DNA of 41,333 nt from Bacteroidales bacterium UBA5515 (GCA_002423895.1 DIOL01000007.1:1-41333), one strand, 5' to 3'; positions 14,538-26,370 are shown, counted from the first letter of the stretch. A program made the numbers and translations. Notes: a model not told the origin generated them from the sequence alone.

Positions 14538-17500
14538 ATGAAAAAAGTAGTTTTACTTTGGTTAAGTATTTTATTATGTGGAATTGCTGCTATAGCTCAG
14601 CCAACATTAATAACTTATGCAGATTTTGAAAATGGAATTCCGGCTGGCTGGAATACTAACAATTCTACAAACGTTACTTCAAACATTGCCCTTAAAAACA
14701 GTGGACTTAAGAGTATCAGACTTAAAAATGCTGCAAGTGGAGATGTATGGTTAGAAACTCCAACACTTACCAGAAATACTGGTTGTAAAGTTAGGATTGA
14801 GTTTGATCATATTCCAATGCTTCAAAACCCTGAAGGTCAAGGTGAATTTCAAATTTCCACAAATAATGGTGCAACATGGATGCCTATAACCTTTACTGGA
14901 GGTATTAGTTCTCCAACTGGATATGATCCTACTTATGGAGGAGGAATTCCAAATTGGTTAGGATATTTTGTTAAAACAAATTATTGGAGTGGAAATACTA
15001 ATATATTAGAAACTAACTTAGATAACTCATATTGGAAACATGAAGTATTTTACCTTAACTCAATAATAGGAGAAGCTACTACATTCAAATTAAGATTTAA
15101 ACTTTCTCAAGCATCACTTGCCAATACATTTTCAGGATGGTATATTGATGATTTTAGAGTATATCAAGGCTCAGCTGTAGGGAATAATGTTAGAATCCCT
15201 CAATTACAAAGCGGAAATATTATTGCTCCAAGAGTTTATAACTATCCTAATTGTTCTGACGTAAGGATTGATGCTATTATTGGTTTCCTTCAATCTTCAG
15301 CTCCAACAGTTCCTGACTCTATTTATGTTGAATATAAATTTGGAGATAATCCAACAATCAGTAAATCTACCCTAAGAGATACAAATGGACATTATATTGG
15401 ATATATACCTTTTAACGGATTTGATTCCATTACATATTGGAGAATTGTAGCAAATGATGTAATATACAACAAAACTACTTATCCATATTCTTATAATCGA
15501 TGGAATTCATTTAAAAGCATTAGAAGTGAGGATACTGCCATGACTCTTCAAACCAGTGGCACTTCCAATCAGGAAATAATGATGAAAACCAACTCTTCAA
15601 GAAACATGTATCAATTTAGATATAAAGCTTCTGAAATGATAGCTAAAGGTTTTAAAGCAGGGAAAATATTTAGATTAGGCTATAAAGTCACTAATGCTTC
15701 TGGACCATTTTATATGAATGACTTTAGTGTTTATATAGCAAATATAAGTCCTTCAACTATTCTTTCCGGAATAAACCCTTATGCTGGTAATATGCAACAA
15801 GTTGTTGGGCCAGCAGTAATGACAGCACCTCCAATTGGGGAGAATGAGTTAGTGTTTGATAATTATTTTATATGGGATGGAGAAAGTGATATTTTAATAA
15901 AAACATGTTGGGATAATGGTACTAATAACACTACTGGAGGAACAACAAAAATAGAAAGTATTGTTGCTCCCACAGGATATTTAACTGGACAAATGTATAG
16001 TACAGGTGGATATGCAGGAGCATGTAATGCACCTTTCAACACTTCTGATGGACAAATTGGTTACAGACCTAATTTTAAGTTTGTATTCAAGAAGGATTGT
16101 ACATTGAAATTTGATGCTGGTGTTAACGATACATTAGTTAGTCCATTAAGTATGGTGGTTAATGCCAACACAAATGTTCCTATAACAATTAAAATTAATA
16201 ATTTTGGCTCTGACACACTAACTGGAGTAAGAGTTTATACACAAATAGATGAGAATCTTCCTCAATTTGCAGGAACATGGACAGGTCTTTTGCTTCCTAA
16301 ACCAGCATCAAGCAGATATAGATCAATTAACTATACTCTTCCTAATGGTTTAACATTCACTCCAGGATATCGTCATGTTAAGATATGGACAGATTCAATT
16401 ATTAATCAAATTGATTGGGAGCCAAAAAATGATACTGCACTTTACAGAAGTGAATATTTTGGAATAGTATCTTGTAATGGACCTCTTAATGGAATTTATG
16501 CAATTGGAAATGTTACAGGAGTTACTTCTGATAGAACATTTAAAAATTTCAAAGAAGCATTTGCAATGCTAAAAGGTTGTGGAGTATCAGGACCAGTAAC
16601 ATTTAAAGTATTAAATCTTCCTGTGGGAACATTCTACACTGACACATTAGTATTTCCTGTTAACATTGTAGGAGCTTCTATTACAAACTACATAAAGTTC
16701 ACAAGTGCTTCTCCAACACAGTATGTTAATTTAAAACCTATTCGAACATCAAATAAGAGTTACGATTTTGCTGGAGCAAAATATTTTAAATTTGAGAAAT
16801 TCAACTTCTATTCTGCTGACAGCTTTGCGGTTGTAAATGATACCTTAAGACCAGGGGTTGCAAACATTATTGATATGAGCAATCAAACATCAAACATTGA
16901 GTTTAAAGATTGTGGTTTTATTAGAAATCCAAACTCAATTGATGTAAACCCTAACTATTTCATTAATATTGGAGCTGCAAAATTTATAACAATTGATAGT
17001 AGTAAATTTGAAGGTAAGGCTGTATTAAATCATATTTTCATTCAAGGAAATTCTCCAACGAATTTAACTGAAGGAATTACAATCAAAAAATCTTTATTTA
17101 CTAATTTCAGCAATGAATCAGTATCAATAAATTATTCAAAAGATGTTATTATTGATAAGAATGAGTTCATTAATAATTTAACTACTTCTTCCAATACTAA
17201 CTATAACATTATGATTTCTTCTTCCAAAAACTTCGCTATTACAAAGAATAAATTTATAATAAATAATGTAAGTGCAATTGGAGTTAACCTTTCTCTTGCA
17301 TCCACTACTCCTTCAATTATAGCAAATAATAAAATTAGCATTCATAACAATAATGTCTCTCCTTCAACTGCAAATATTTTTGGTATTAACTTTATGTCTG
17401 GTAATGATGTTAAAATTGTTAATAACAATATTTATGCTCGAGATTTAAATTCAGATGGACTTCTTTCATTTGCTATGGCTATAGGAAATGGTTCTACTAA

Positions 17501-20500
17501 CCAACCTTTAACAAATATAGCTATCAAAAATAATATTGTTGTAAGTGATGGTTATGGAGTGGGTGTTCATGCAAAAACTACAACTCAATCAGTTATTAGT
17601 TTTAGCAATAATATATATTACAAACTTAACACTTTAGTATCTCCTTCAAGTTCTATTTTATGGAGATATAATACTACAAATTGTTCAACTCTTGAAGAAT
17701 GGAATTCAGCTTTAGGAGGCAGTGGAGATATAGCAAGTACAATATATGGACCATTATTCCCTTCATTTGAAAACCTTTCAACAACTAACACTTATGTTTG
17801 TTACAAAGGAACTCCTATTGCAGAAGTAATTGATGACTATAATTATAGATCTCGTAATACTACTCAACCATGTATTGGTGCAGATGAATTCAGTCCTCCA
17901 CCAAGTAATATATATGTAATGAAAGCTTGGATTGACAGAGGGGATGTATTAGTTGCTGCAGATGGAAATTCATTATATTCTGCTTGTGGATTAGATAATG
18001 AATATATTAACATTCAATTTAAGAATATTAGTAATAATACTATATTAGCAAATAACCTTAAATTCTGGTACAAGATTGATAATTTAACAATTCCAAGTGC
18101 TCAAAAAGACACCATTCATCACACAGTTATTCCAGACTCTATTTATACATATAGATTTAGAAATCCTTATAACTTTGCAGTAACTACTGCTGACAGAGAA
18201 TTTAAAGTTACAGCATTTTCAGTTTTAGCTGCAGATACAATTAGAACTAATGATACTGCTGTATTTTATGTTAATTCAAGAGCTCAATTGACTGCTTTAC
18301 CTACTCAAAATCTTTCCATAAATTATGGTGATTCTGCTCTTCTTTCAGTTACTTCTAATGACTCTATTTATTGGTTCTTAAGAAACACTGATGAAATACC
18401 TGTTTTAAAATCTCACACTTATCAAACAGGAAGATTATATAATGATACAACATTCTATTTCTCAAGAAAAGAAGAAACACCTATGCTTAAGATTTCAGAA
18501 ATTCAAATTTCACGTCTTACAAACGCAATAGGTCAAACAGTTAATCTTCCAGCATGGGTTACTGCCAACTGTGCAATAGAATTATCAAACTATGGTAATG
18601 GTGCAATTAATCTTAATGGATATCAATTTGCATATGTAACAGGAAATAATATTGCATTGAGTGCAAATATGAATAAAACTGTAACATTTGGGGATTATTA
18701 TATATATCCTAATACATCTGTTGTTTTACAAATAGCTAACGGAAGTTCACCTGACTCATCAAAAACAATATTTATTGGATCAGCAACCAATTATAACGCA
18801 AACACTAAAACTGGATTTTTATTAAAAGATCCTTCTGGAACTGTAATTGACGCAGTAACCTATAATGGAGCTACATTTAATACAGCAACTAATGTTCCTT
18901 CCTCAATATGGACAGGACCTGGTAAAATGGTTCCTGCAAGTTCAGCTGGTTTAATTAGAACAAATAGAAGTGCTGTTGATTCCACTGGATGGACTCCTTC
19001 TGTAGCTGAAACCCCATTGACAATTTCAACTATAGATACTGCACAAATATGGAAAAGAGATAATGGATGCTTTGGATTTAAAACTCCTTACAATATACAA
19101 GTTAGTGGTATTCCATCAATTGACCCTGGAGTTGCCTCAATTAAATTAGTTGGAGTAAATAGAACATCTGTATGTACACTAACTGATGAACAAGTTGAAG
19201 TTAAAATTACAAATACAGGAGTAAGTCCTTGTACCACTACTCCATTATTATTAAGAGTTTATGATGGTGCAACTTTAGTTAATACTATATATGACACATG
19301 TAATGTTACCGTAGCTCCTAATGATACAATAACTTATATTATACCGCAAACAATTAATTTAGCTGCAAACACATCAGATAAGACATTTGATTTAATTTGC
19401 AATTCTAATCTTAGTACAGATGTAATTCATTTGAATGATACTGCAAGAATGCAAATTATTTCATTAAAAACTCCTTATTCACCTATTGCATCTACTGTAA
19501 ATATTCCTTATGCTACAACAGCAACTCTAACAGCTACTGGAGTTAATCCTACTGACGTTTTAATATGGTATAATTCTAATTTCACAAATCATGAGTTAGA
19601 TAGAATTACCTATACTACTCCTATATTATATGAAAACGATACCTTCTATGTAGGTTCAATGCTATTAGAATATGATACTATTCAACTTGGAGATTCTACA
19701 ATTGCAAATCCATTATCAGGATATCCATCTCCATTGAATGCTGCAATGAAAAACGTTAAAGAACAATATTTATATAAAGCTTCTGAACTAAGTGATTTAG
19801 GTCTTTCTGAAGGAAATATTAATGGTTTAATGTTTAATATCATGAGCATTTCTGGAGCAACTAATCTTTTGGATTATACTATTAAGATAGGAACAACAAA
19901 CGATGAAGCTTTAACAACATGGGTTAGTGGATTAACGGAAGTATATAATGATACAGCCTCTTTAACAAGTGCCAACACAGGTTGGAAAAGTTTCCAATTT
20001 ACAGATCCATTCTATTATGATGGAACTTCAAATATAGTTATTGAAATTTGTTATTCAAGAGAAGGAACAACTGCAAAACAAATAAGAACTTATTATTCTG
20101 CAACTTCTTTCAATTCAGTTTTATCTTACAGACATGCAAGTACAAATGCATGTTTATGGACTGGTTCACCAACACAAATGAATCTTAAATTAAGACCTAA
20201 CACTCGTTTTGATATTGATAAATTTGGATGTTCAAGTGTTAGAACTCCTGTTGTTGTAAGTGTTACTCCTCCTCCATCATGTGAAGCTGGATTAACTCAA
20301 ATTGTAAATCCTGCAACATCAATAGTAATGTCTGGTATTTCTATTCCAATAAAAGTTAAGTTAGAAAACTTTGGTTCCTCTGCTTTAACATCAACTCCTA
20401 TTCATTGGCAAATAAATGGTGTTGAACAAGCTCCTTACAATTGGACTGGTAATTTATTATTAAACGATACTCAAACTGTAACAATTGGAAACTACACTTT

Positions 20501-23500
20501 CATTTCAGGAATAAACACTATTAAAGCATGGACTAATCTTAATTGTGATACAATTCACTCAAATGATACTGTATCTTTTGAATTTTCAGCTTGTCTTGGA
20601 AACAACTCTGACACATCTCATTTCGTAATAGGTACAGGAGGTGATTATACAACAATCAATGATGCTGTAAATGCATTGATTAGTTCTGGTATTTGTGGGC
20701 ATGTTGTTTTTGATATCAATCCCAAAGTTGGTGGATACAACGAACAAATAACTATTCCATTAATTGCTGGAACAGAAAATGGTAATACTATAACCTTTAG
20801 AGGAAATGCACCTGATAGTAATGATGTATTTATAACCTACAATGCAGGAACAAACACTGATAAATATGTTTTAAAATTGGATGGAGCTACTAATATTAAA
20901 TTTGAAAATCTTAAATTTAAAAATTATTCAAACACATATCCATCTGTTGTAGATATTACAAATAATTCTTCAGATGTTATTTTTAAATCTATTGTTCTAA
21001 ACTCACTTCCAACAGCAAATCCAAATACAGAAATAACTAAATTAGTAAATATTACAGGAATAAACAATAATCTTGCATTTAACAATATTTTATTCAATGG
21101 AGGAGCAGTAGGTTTATCTTCTGACCTTCCTGATTCAAACTCTAACAGACTAAGTATTACAAATTCATTCTTCAATGCTTTTGCATACAAAGGAATAGAT
21201 GTAAAAGGAATAAAAGAACTTTATGTTACTAAGAATAAGTTTAGAGAATATGTTAATGCTAATATTTCATCAGCAATTGCAATTTCTAATATATCAAATA
21301 TTTTAGAGATTATTAAGAATGATGTATATCTTGAAGGAGGTACTGCTGCAAGAACTGGTATTGATGTTAAGAGAGTAGATGCATCTGTACTTTCTCCTGC
21401 CATTATAGCTAATAATTCAATCTCTCTAAGTGGGACATATACAAACACAGCCCTAATTTATGTTGGTTTAAATATGGATTCAGTAACAAATACTAATATA
21501 TACTACAATACAATTAAGGTTAGAGCAAGTAATAATAGTGCAAATTCTAAGAGTTTAAATATTGGAACAAACTGTTCAAGAATTAAAGTTCTAAACAATA
21601 ATCTCGACAACTCTGGAAAAGGATTTGCATACTATGTAACTAATCCTTCAACTCAAGTTATGGCATCTAATAACAATAACTATATATCAAATGGATTTAA
21701 CCCAATTTATTGGTTAGGAAATAAACAAACAATTGCTGCACTGCAAACTGCTAACTCACAAGATGCAATGTCTATTTCTGTATATAATCCATTTGAATCT
21801 GATTCTGTACTAAATATTATCTATCCTTCTGAAGTAGTTCGCGCTGCTGAACCTTTAGATGGATTTGTTGAAGATATTTTAGGTAATTTTAGACCTATGT
21901 CTCCAAGACCTACAATTGGAGCTTATGAGTTCCAATTCACCAATGTTGACTTTGGTCCAACAAGTATAATTTCTCCAGACTCAACTATTGATTATTTGGA
22001 AAATGACCCAATAACAGTTACTGTTAGAGTTAAAAACTTTGGTTTATATGGAATTGACAGTTTAAGAATAACTGCAGTACTTAAATACAAAGCAGACACT
22101 ACAGATATAATTCAAAGCATATCTGAATCTTTTATTCAAAACATTTCATCATTAGCTTCAGTAGACTTCACTCTTACAGATCAACTTTACCCTCCACTTC
22201 ATTTTAGAAATGTAAATGATAAATTGCATTTATGTATTTATACTAATGTTAACAGTGATACAATTCATATAAATGACACTATTCACACCAATTTAACTAT
22301 TATACCTGCATACAACATGCAAGCAGTCAACACTGTTCCTGTAACTGATAGATGTAAATTATTCCAAACTCCTGTTAAGATAACAATTAAAAATGTTGGA
22401 GAAAAATCTATTGGATTAAATGACTCATTGTGGTTAAGCTATCAAGTTGAAGGGAGACCTGATATTTATGCAAGAGAATTATTATTGATTTCTCCTGCAA
22501 CCCCTTACAATGACGGAACAACTAATTGGGAAGCAATGCACAAAACCCAACAACTTGTATATACATTTAATACATTAGCTAATTTTTATCCACTTGGACT
22601 TAATGATACAACTTGGAGATTAAGAACAATTGTTTCACTTAACAAAGACAATGTTAAGGTAAACGATACTTCCGCTTATATTACAGTTAACTCACGTGTT
22701 TCTCCTCCTATTCCAATAGTTCATGACACAGCAATTCATTATGGAACATGGGCTGAACCTTGGGCAACTCAAATAAATAATCTTCCTATTAAATGGTATG
22801 CTGATTCAACCTCAACTCCATTCTATTCTCCTACTGCTTATGCTCAATCAATGAAATACAGAACCTCTCAACTCTTTACTGATTCAACATTCTATTTGAG
22901 AGTTAACCTAAGTGGATCCTTCCCTTGTGAAAGTTACTATACTCCAATAAGAGTTACTCTATTAAATCGTTCGGATATTGATGGTGCTGCAATTGGATTA
23001 TTAGGTCAAGGACCTGTTGAGCCTCCACAAGAAGGATGGGTATATATGACTGCTGCTGATACAATTAAAGTTAAGGTTTCAAACTTTGGAACTATGCCAA
23101 TGCAAAACTTTGATATAACATATAGTATCCAAAAAGCAACTCCTGCAAATTCTCCTATTATAAATGTAACCGAACGTTGCACACAAGCTGTTGCTCCAGA
23201 TGGACATTTGATTTATAAGTTTGACTCTTTAGCTGACTTTAGTGATATTACAAACTATAAAATACGTGCATGGGTTGATGTTCCTAATGACTTAATAGCT
23301 GTTAATGATACTTCTTCAATATGGTTAGTAAAAGCTAAAAATGGAAATACTATTTATCCTAATTCTGCTGCACAAAATGCAAACTCATTAGATATCACAA
23401 GAGTTCAAATGGGCAACATGGATAATGCATCTAACAACTCTGGTTTAGCTTATACCGACTATACTAACACAATTACTCCAGTAACATTATTTAAAGGAAT

Positions 23501-26309
23501 TTATGACTCAATTTACATTAGTTGTGACAAACCTTCTAATCTTGAATCTGAAAATGCTATTGGTGGATGGACAAGAGTATTTATTGACTGGGATAGAAAT
23601 GGTATATTTGAACAAACAGAAGAAGTATTCTACGATTCAATTTGGTCTGGTTCTGTAGCTAAAGGAAAAGTTAATGTTCCTGCAAATACTCTAACTGGTT
23701 ATACAAGAATGAGAGTTATGATTTGGCAAGGTAGAGGTATGTTGCCATATGGTGCAAATGAAAATCCAACACTTGGTGAGGTTGAAGATTATAAAGTTTT
23801 AGTTAGAAATACTACTCCTGTAAATGCAGAATTAGTTAAATTCACTCAACCTGGAGATTTCTTAAATGTACAAAATAATGATATCAGAGTTGTTTTGAGA
23901 AATACTGGTACATCAACTCTTAATAGCGCTACAATTAATTGGACAATGAACGGAACTCCTGATGTTCTTAACTGGAATGGTTCATTGGCTCCTGCAGATA
24001 GAGTTGAAGTTACTTTAAGAGCAAACGCAACCATACCAACTGGTCTAACTCAATTCGTTGCTTGGGTTGATGCTGTAGATGATCCTTATCATCTAAATGA
24101 TACTATAAGAAAAAATACTTATATTATTAGAACCTATACCATACCTTACGCAACAGAATTTGACGATGAAGGATATGATGACTTTTATGCTCCAAATAGC
24201 AATCCTCTTCTTCCTGACAATTGCTGGGAATTTGGAACTCCTGACCCTGCAAACACAACAATCAAAGGACCTTATTCAACTCCTAATTGTTGGAAAACTA
24301 AACTTTCCGGAAAGCATCCAGCAAATAATGAAAGTATTCTTTACTCTCCAATTTTTGACATAGGACTTATTAAACCAGATACTATGACTTTTATGATGCG
24401 TAGAGCAATTAATACTGGTACTTTTGTATATGTTGACTTCAAGAAATATGGTATTGAAGGTGAATGGGCTCGTTTAGGTGTTATTAATGATCCTGGTGCT
24501 CATAACTGGTATAACGATGACTCTAACAGATTCAAAGGAAATGCAATTTGGACTGAACACTTATTCTCTCTTCAAAGTATTTCTCGTTACTTAGGTAATA
24601 CCGTTCAATTCCGATTTGTGTTCCGTTCAGGTACATCAACAAATGATGGTGTTGCAATAGATAACTTTGAAATAAAAAGAGCTTTACGAGAACAAGATGC
24701 TGGAATAGTTTCAATTGACCTTACTCCAAATCCTATTCCAACTTATGGTTCTACTTTCTATCCAAAAGTTAAAGTAAGAAACTATGGTTCTGAAAAATTA
24801 CATAGATTTACTATTTGTTATACTGCACAAGGAATGCATATTCCAAGATGTGAAGATATATTTGATAGTATCGGTATTAATCCTCGAGATACAGCATCAT
24901 ACACATTTACTGGAGGAAGGGTTATATTTGACAGCTTACCTAATCCATTTAATATTTGTGCTTTCACACGACTAAATCCAACTGACCTTTATTCTGATAA
25001 TGACTCATTATGTGAAGCCAAAGTAATTGGACCTCTTCAAAGAGATGTTAAGTTAATTGAAATCTTAGATCCAACAGAACAAGTTGTTGCAAATAATGAT
25101 ATAAATGTTGTTATTCACATTAAAAACATAGGAATTGATGGTATAGAACAGCTACCTGTTGCTTATAAACTTCCAGGAAGTGATCCTGTTATTGAAATAA
25201 TTTCATTTAGTCCACCACTTTACAATAGCCAAGAATACAATTACACATTCAACACTCCGTTCCACTCATCTTATGGTACAACTAATTTGAAGGTATGGAC
25301 AGCACTTGATGGAGACTACTACAGATATAATGATACCTTATTTAGAAGAGTTACAGGAGCAATTACAACTCAAGACCTTGAAGCTAAATATTTAACTATT
25401 GATGATTATCCAAATGATAAAATTGGAGTTCAATTATCATTTACTAATAACAGTTCTATTGGAATTGATAGTATTACCGTAGGATACTACTATAATGGAG
25501 ATAGAACAAATGCTCATGAAGAAACTTTCCGTAACAATTCTCCATTAATTTCTGGACAAATGGGACACCATTACTTTGCACAAACACTTCCAAAAGCAAA
25601 TGCTCCATATCATGGAATTTGTGGATATGTTAAGATACCTGATGACAATAATAGAGAAAATGACACAACTTGTACTCTATATATGGGAATTAGAGATGCA
25701 AAAGCAGATACAATTCATATTGCAAACACCTCTAATCCAATGTCTGAAGTTCAATTAAGAGCAAGAAATATTGGAACACTTGGAGTGCCAATTATGGTAA
25801 ATGCTGGTTATGTAATAAATGGAGACTGGTTAAATCCAGTAGTACAATCATTTGATTGGACATTTGGAGAACCTAATTCAAATCAAATTTACTACATGAC
25901 CTTTGCACAAAGAATTCCAAGAGTTGACAATGGAGCCTATAATATTGTTGCCTGGGTTGATTATCCATTTGATGCTAACCGTTCTAACGATACAACAATG
26001 ACATTCAAAGTTGTTGACATTATTGGATTGGATGACGAACCTGAGGCAAATGAATTCACATTAAGCCAAAATGTTCCTAACCCTCTAAACAACTCAACTA
26101 CTATTTCATTCTCTTTACCAAATGCAGGTAAAACAAGATTTATGGTAATTAACAATATGGGACAATTAATCATAAGTGAAAACAAGTTCTACACTGAAGG
26201 TAAGCATGAAATTCATCTTGACAACCTAAATCTTCCTCAAGGCATTTACTACTATGCAATGGAATTTGAAGGCAAGAAGATAACCAAGAAGATGATAGTA
26301 ACGAAATAA
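14538..26309 (+). CDS. Giant modular T9SS-secreted surface protein (3923 residues)
   Basis: Signal peptide MKKVVLLWLSILLCGIAAIAQ. Modules by approximate residue: jelly-roll/MAM-like domain (24-210, with SGWYIDDFRVYQG); right-handed beta-helix (655-1115); lamin-tail-like domain (1316-1480, ISEIQI..AIELSNYGNG); second beta-helix (2022-2465, GGDYTTINDAVNAL); GEVED domain (about 3005-3090, IDWDRNGIFEQTEEVF and TLGEVEDYKV); second jelly-roll domain (about 3202-3385). Between them are many CARDB-like beta domains, at least twelve ending in an N-D-T/S motif, and Ig-like units with 'WY..TTFY'. The end (3834-3923) is a type A T9SS sorting domain (LSQNVPNPLNNSTTISFSLP, LPQGIYYYAMEFEG, KKMIVTK). It is probably an adhesin or surface fibre; no hydrolase catalytic domain was seen. 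The frame is unbroken over 11.8 kb. Confidence 0.9.
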   Translation: MKKVVLLWLSILLCGIAAIAQPTLITYADFENGIPAGWNTNNSTNVTSNIALKNSGLKSIRLKNAASGDVWLETPTLTRNTGCKVRIEFDHIPMLQNPEGQGEFQISTNNGATWMPITFTGGISSPTGYDPTYGGGIPNWLGYFVKTNYWSGNTNILETNLDNSYWKHEVFYLNSIIGEATTFKLRFKLSQASLANTFSGWYIDDFRVYQGSAVGNNVRIPQLQSGNIIAPRVYNYPNCSDVRIDAIIGFLQSSAPTVPDSIYVEYKFGDNPTISKSTLRDTNGHYIGYIPFNGFDSITYWRIVANDVIYNKTTYPYSYNRWNSFKSIRSEDTAMTLQTSGTSNQEIMMKTNSSRNMYQFRYKASEMIAKGFKAGKIFRLGYKVTNASGPFYMNDFSVYIANISPSTILSGINPYAGNMQQVVGPAVMTAPPIGENELVFDNYFIWDGESDILIKTCWDNGTNNTTGGTTKIESIVAPTGYLTGQMYSTGGYAGACNAPFNTSDGQIGYRPNFKFVFKKDCTLKFDAGVNDTLVSPLSMVVNANTNVPITIKINNFGSDTLTGVRVYTQIDENLPQFAGTWTGLLLPKPASSRYRSINYTLPNGLTFTPGYRHVKIWTDSIINQIDWEPKNDTALYRSEYFGIVSCNGPLNGIYAIGNVTGVTSDRTFKNFKEAFAMLKGCGVSGPVTFKVLNLPVGTFYTDTLVFPVNIVGASITNYIKFTSASPTQYVNLKPIRTSNKSYDFAGAKYFKFEKFNFYSADSFAVVNDTLRPGVANIIDMSNQTSNIEFKDCGFIRNPNSIDVNPNYFINIGAAKFITIDSSKFEGKAVLNHIFIQGNSPTNLTEGITIKKSLFTNFSNESVSINYSKDVIIDKNEFINNLTTSSNTNYNIMISSSKNFAITKNKFIINNVSAIGVNLSLASTTPSIIANNKISIHNNNVSPSTANIFGINFMSGNDVKIVNNNIYARDLNSDGLLSFAMAIGNGSTNQPLTNIAIKNNIVVSDGYGVGVHAKTTTQSVISFSNNIYYKLNTLVSPSSSILWRYNTTNCSTLEEWNSALGGSGDIASTIYGPLFPSFENLSTTNTYVCYKGTPIAEVIDDYNYRSRNTTQPCIGADEFSPPPSNIYVMKAWIDRGDVLVAADGNSLYSACGLDNEYINIQFKNISNNTILANNLKFWYKIDNLTIPSAQKDTIHHTVIPDSIYTYRFRNPYNFAVTTADREFKVTAFSVLAADTIRTNDTAVFYVNSRAQLTALPTQNLSINYGDSALLSVTSNDSIYWFLRNTDEIPVLKSHTYQTGRLYNDTTFYFSRKEETPMLKISEIQISRLTNAIGQTVNLPAWVTANCAIELSNYGNGAINLNGYQFAYVTGNNIALSANMNKTVTFGDYYIYPNTSVVLQIANGSSPDSSKTIFIGSATNYNANTKTGFLLKDPSGTVIDAVTYNGATFNTATNVPSSIWTGPGKMVPASSAGLIRTNRSAVDSTGWTPSVAETPLTISTIDTAQIWKRDNGCFGFKTPYNIQVSGIPSIDPGVASIKLVGVNRTSVCTLTDEQVEVKITNTGVSPCTTTPLLLRVYDGATLVNTIYDTCNVTVAPNDTITYIIPQTINLAANTSDKTFDLICNSNLSTDVIHLNDTARMQIISLKTPYSPIASTVNIPYATTATLTATGVNPTDVLIWYNSNFTNHELDRITYTTPILYENDTFYVGSMLLEYDTIQLGDSTIANPLSGYPSPLNAAMKNVKEQYLYKASELSDLGLSEGNINGLMFNIMSISGATNLLDYTIKIGTTNDEALTTWVSGLTEVYNDTASLTSANTGWKSFQFTDPFYYDGTSNIVIEICYSREGTTAKQIRTYYSATSFNSVLSYRHASTNACLWTGSPTQMNLKLRPNTRFDIDKFGCSSVRTPVVVSVTPPPSCEAGLTQIVNPATSIVMSGISIPIKVKLENFGSSALTSTPIHWQINGVEQAPYNWTGNLLLNDTQTVTIGNYTFISGINTIKAWTNLNCDTIHSNDTVSFEFSACLGNNSDTSHFVIGTGGDYTTINDAVNALISSGICGHVVFDINPKVGGYNEQITIPLIAGTENGNTITFRGNAPDSNDVFITYNAGTNTDKYVLKLDGATNIKFENLKFKNYSNTYPSVVDITNNSSDVIFKSIVLNSLPTANPNTEITKLVNITGINNNLAFNNILFNGGAVGLSSDLPDSNSNRLSITNSFFNAFAYKGIDVKGIKELYVTKNKFREYVNANISSAIAISNISNILEIIKNDVYLEGGTAARTGIDVKRVDASVLSPAIIANNSISLSGTYTNTALIYVGLNMDSVTNTNIYYNTIKVRASNNSANSKSLNIGTNCSRIKVLNNNLDNSGKGFAYYVTNPSTQVMASNNNNYISNGFNPIYWLGNKQTIAALQTANSQDAMSISVYNPFESDSVLNIIYPSEVVRAAEPLDGFVEDILGNFRPMSPRPTIGAYEFQFTNVDFGPTSIISPDSTIDYLENDPITVTVRVKNFGLYGIDSLRITAVLKYKADTTDIIQSISESFIQNISSLASVDFTLTDQLYPPLHFRNVNDKLHLCIYTNVNSDTIHINDTIHTNLTIIPAYNMQAVNTVPVTDRCKLFQTPVKITIKNVGEKSIGLNDSLWLSYQVEGRPDIYARELLLISPATPYNDGTTNWEAMHKTQQLVYTFNTLANFYPLGLNDTTWRLRTIVSLNKDNVKVNDTSAYITVNSRVSPPIPIVHDTAIHYGTWAEPWATQINNLPIKWYADSTSTPFYSPTAYAQSMKYRTSQLFTDSTFYLRVNLSGSFPCESYYTPIRVTLLNRSDIDGAAIGLLGQGPVEPPQEGWVYMTAADTIKVKVSNFGTMPMQNFDITYSIQKATPANSPIINVTERCTQAVAPDGHLIYKFDSLADFSDITNYKIRAWVDVPNDLIAVNDTSSIWLVKAKNGNTIYPNSAAQNANSLDITRVQMGNMDNASNNSGLAYTDYTNTITPVTLFKGIYDSIYISCDKPSNLESENAIGGWTRVFIDWDRNGIFEQTEEVFYDSIWSGSVAKGKVNVPANTLTGYTRMRVMIWQGRGMLPYGANENPTLGEVEDYKVLVRNTTPVNAELVKFTQPGDFLNVQNNDIRVVLRNTGTSTLNSATINWTMNGTPDVLNWNGSLAPADRVEVTLRANATIPTGLTQFVAWVDAVDDPYHLNDTIRKNTYIIRTYTIPYATEFDDEGYDDFYAPNSNPLLPDNCWEFGTPDPANTTIKGPYSTPNCWKTKLSGKHPANNESILYSPIFDIGLIKPDTMTFMMRRAINTGTFVYVDFKKYGIEGEWARLGVINDPGAHNWYNDDSNRFKGNAIWTEHLFSLQSISRYLGNTVQFRFVFRSGTSTNDGVAIDNFEIKRALREQDAGIVSIDLTPNPIPTYGSTFYPKVKVRNYGSEKLHRFTICYTAQGMHIPRCEDIFDSIGINPRDTASYTFTGGRVIFDSLPNPFNICAFTRLNPTDLYSDNDSLCEAKVIGPLQRDVKLIEILDPTEQVVANNDINVVIHIKNIGIDGIEQLPVAYKLPGSDPVIEIISFSPPLYNSQEYNYTFNTPFHSSYGTTNLKVWTALDGDYYRYNDTLFRRVTGAITTQDLEAKYLTIDDYPNDKIGVQLSFTNNSSIGIDSITVGYYYNGDRTNAHEETFRNNSPLISGQMGHHYFAQTLPKANAPYHGICGYVKIPDDNNRENDTTCTLYMGIRDAKADTIHIANTSNPMSEVQLRARNIGTLGVPIMVNAGYVINGDWLNPVVQSFDWTFGEPNSNQIYYMTFAQRIPRVDNGAYNIVAWVDYPFDANRSNDTTMTFKVVDIIGLDDEPEANEFTLSQNVPNPLNNSTTISFSLPNAGKTRFMVINNMGQLIISENKFYTEGKHEIHLDNLNLPQGIYYYAMEFEGKKITKKMIVTK

Positions 26310-26335
26310 AAGAAACTATCATCCACTCTAAACAC

Positions 26336-26370
26336 AAAGAGACGAAACCAAATGGCTTCGTCTCTTTTTT
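26336..26370 (+). terminator. Rho-independent terminator of the giant gene
   Basis: Stem AAAGAGACGAA / TTCGTCTCTTT with a short loop, followed by a T run, 27 bases after the stop codon. Confidence 0.85.
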
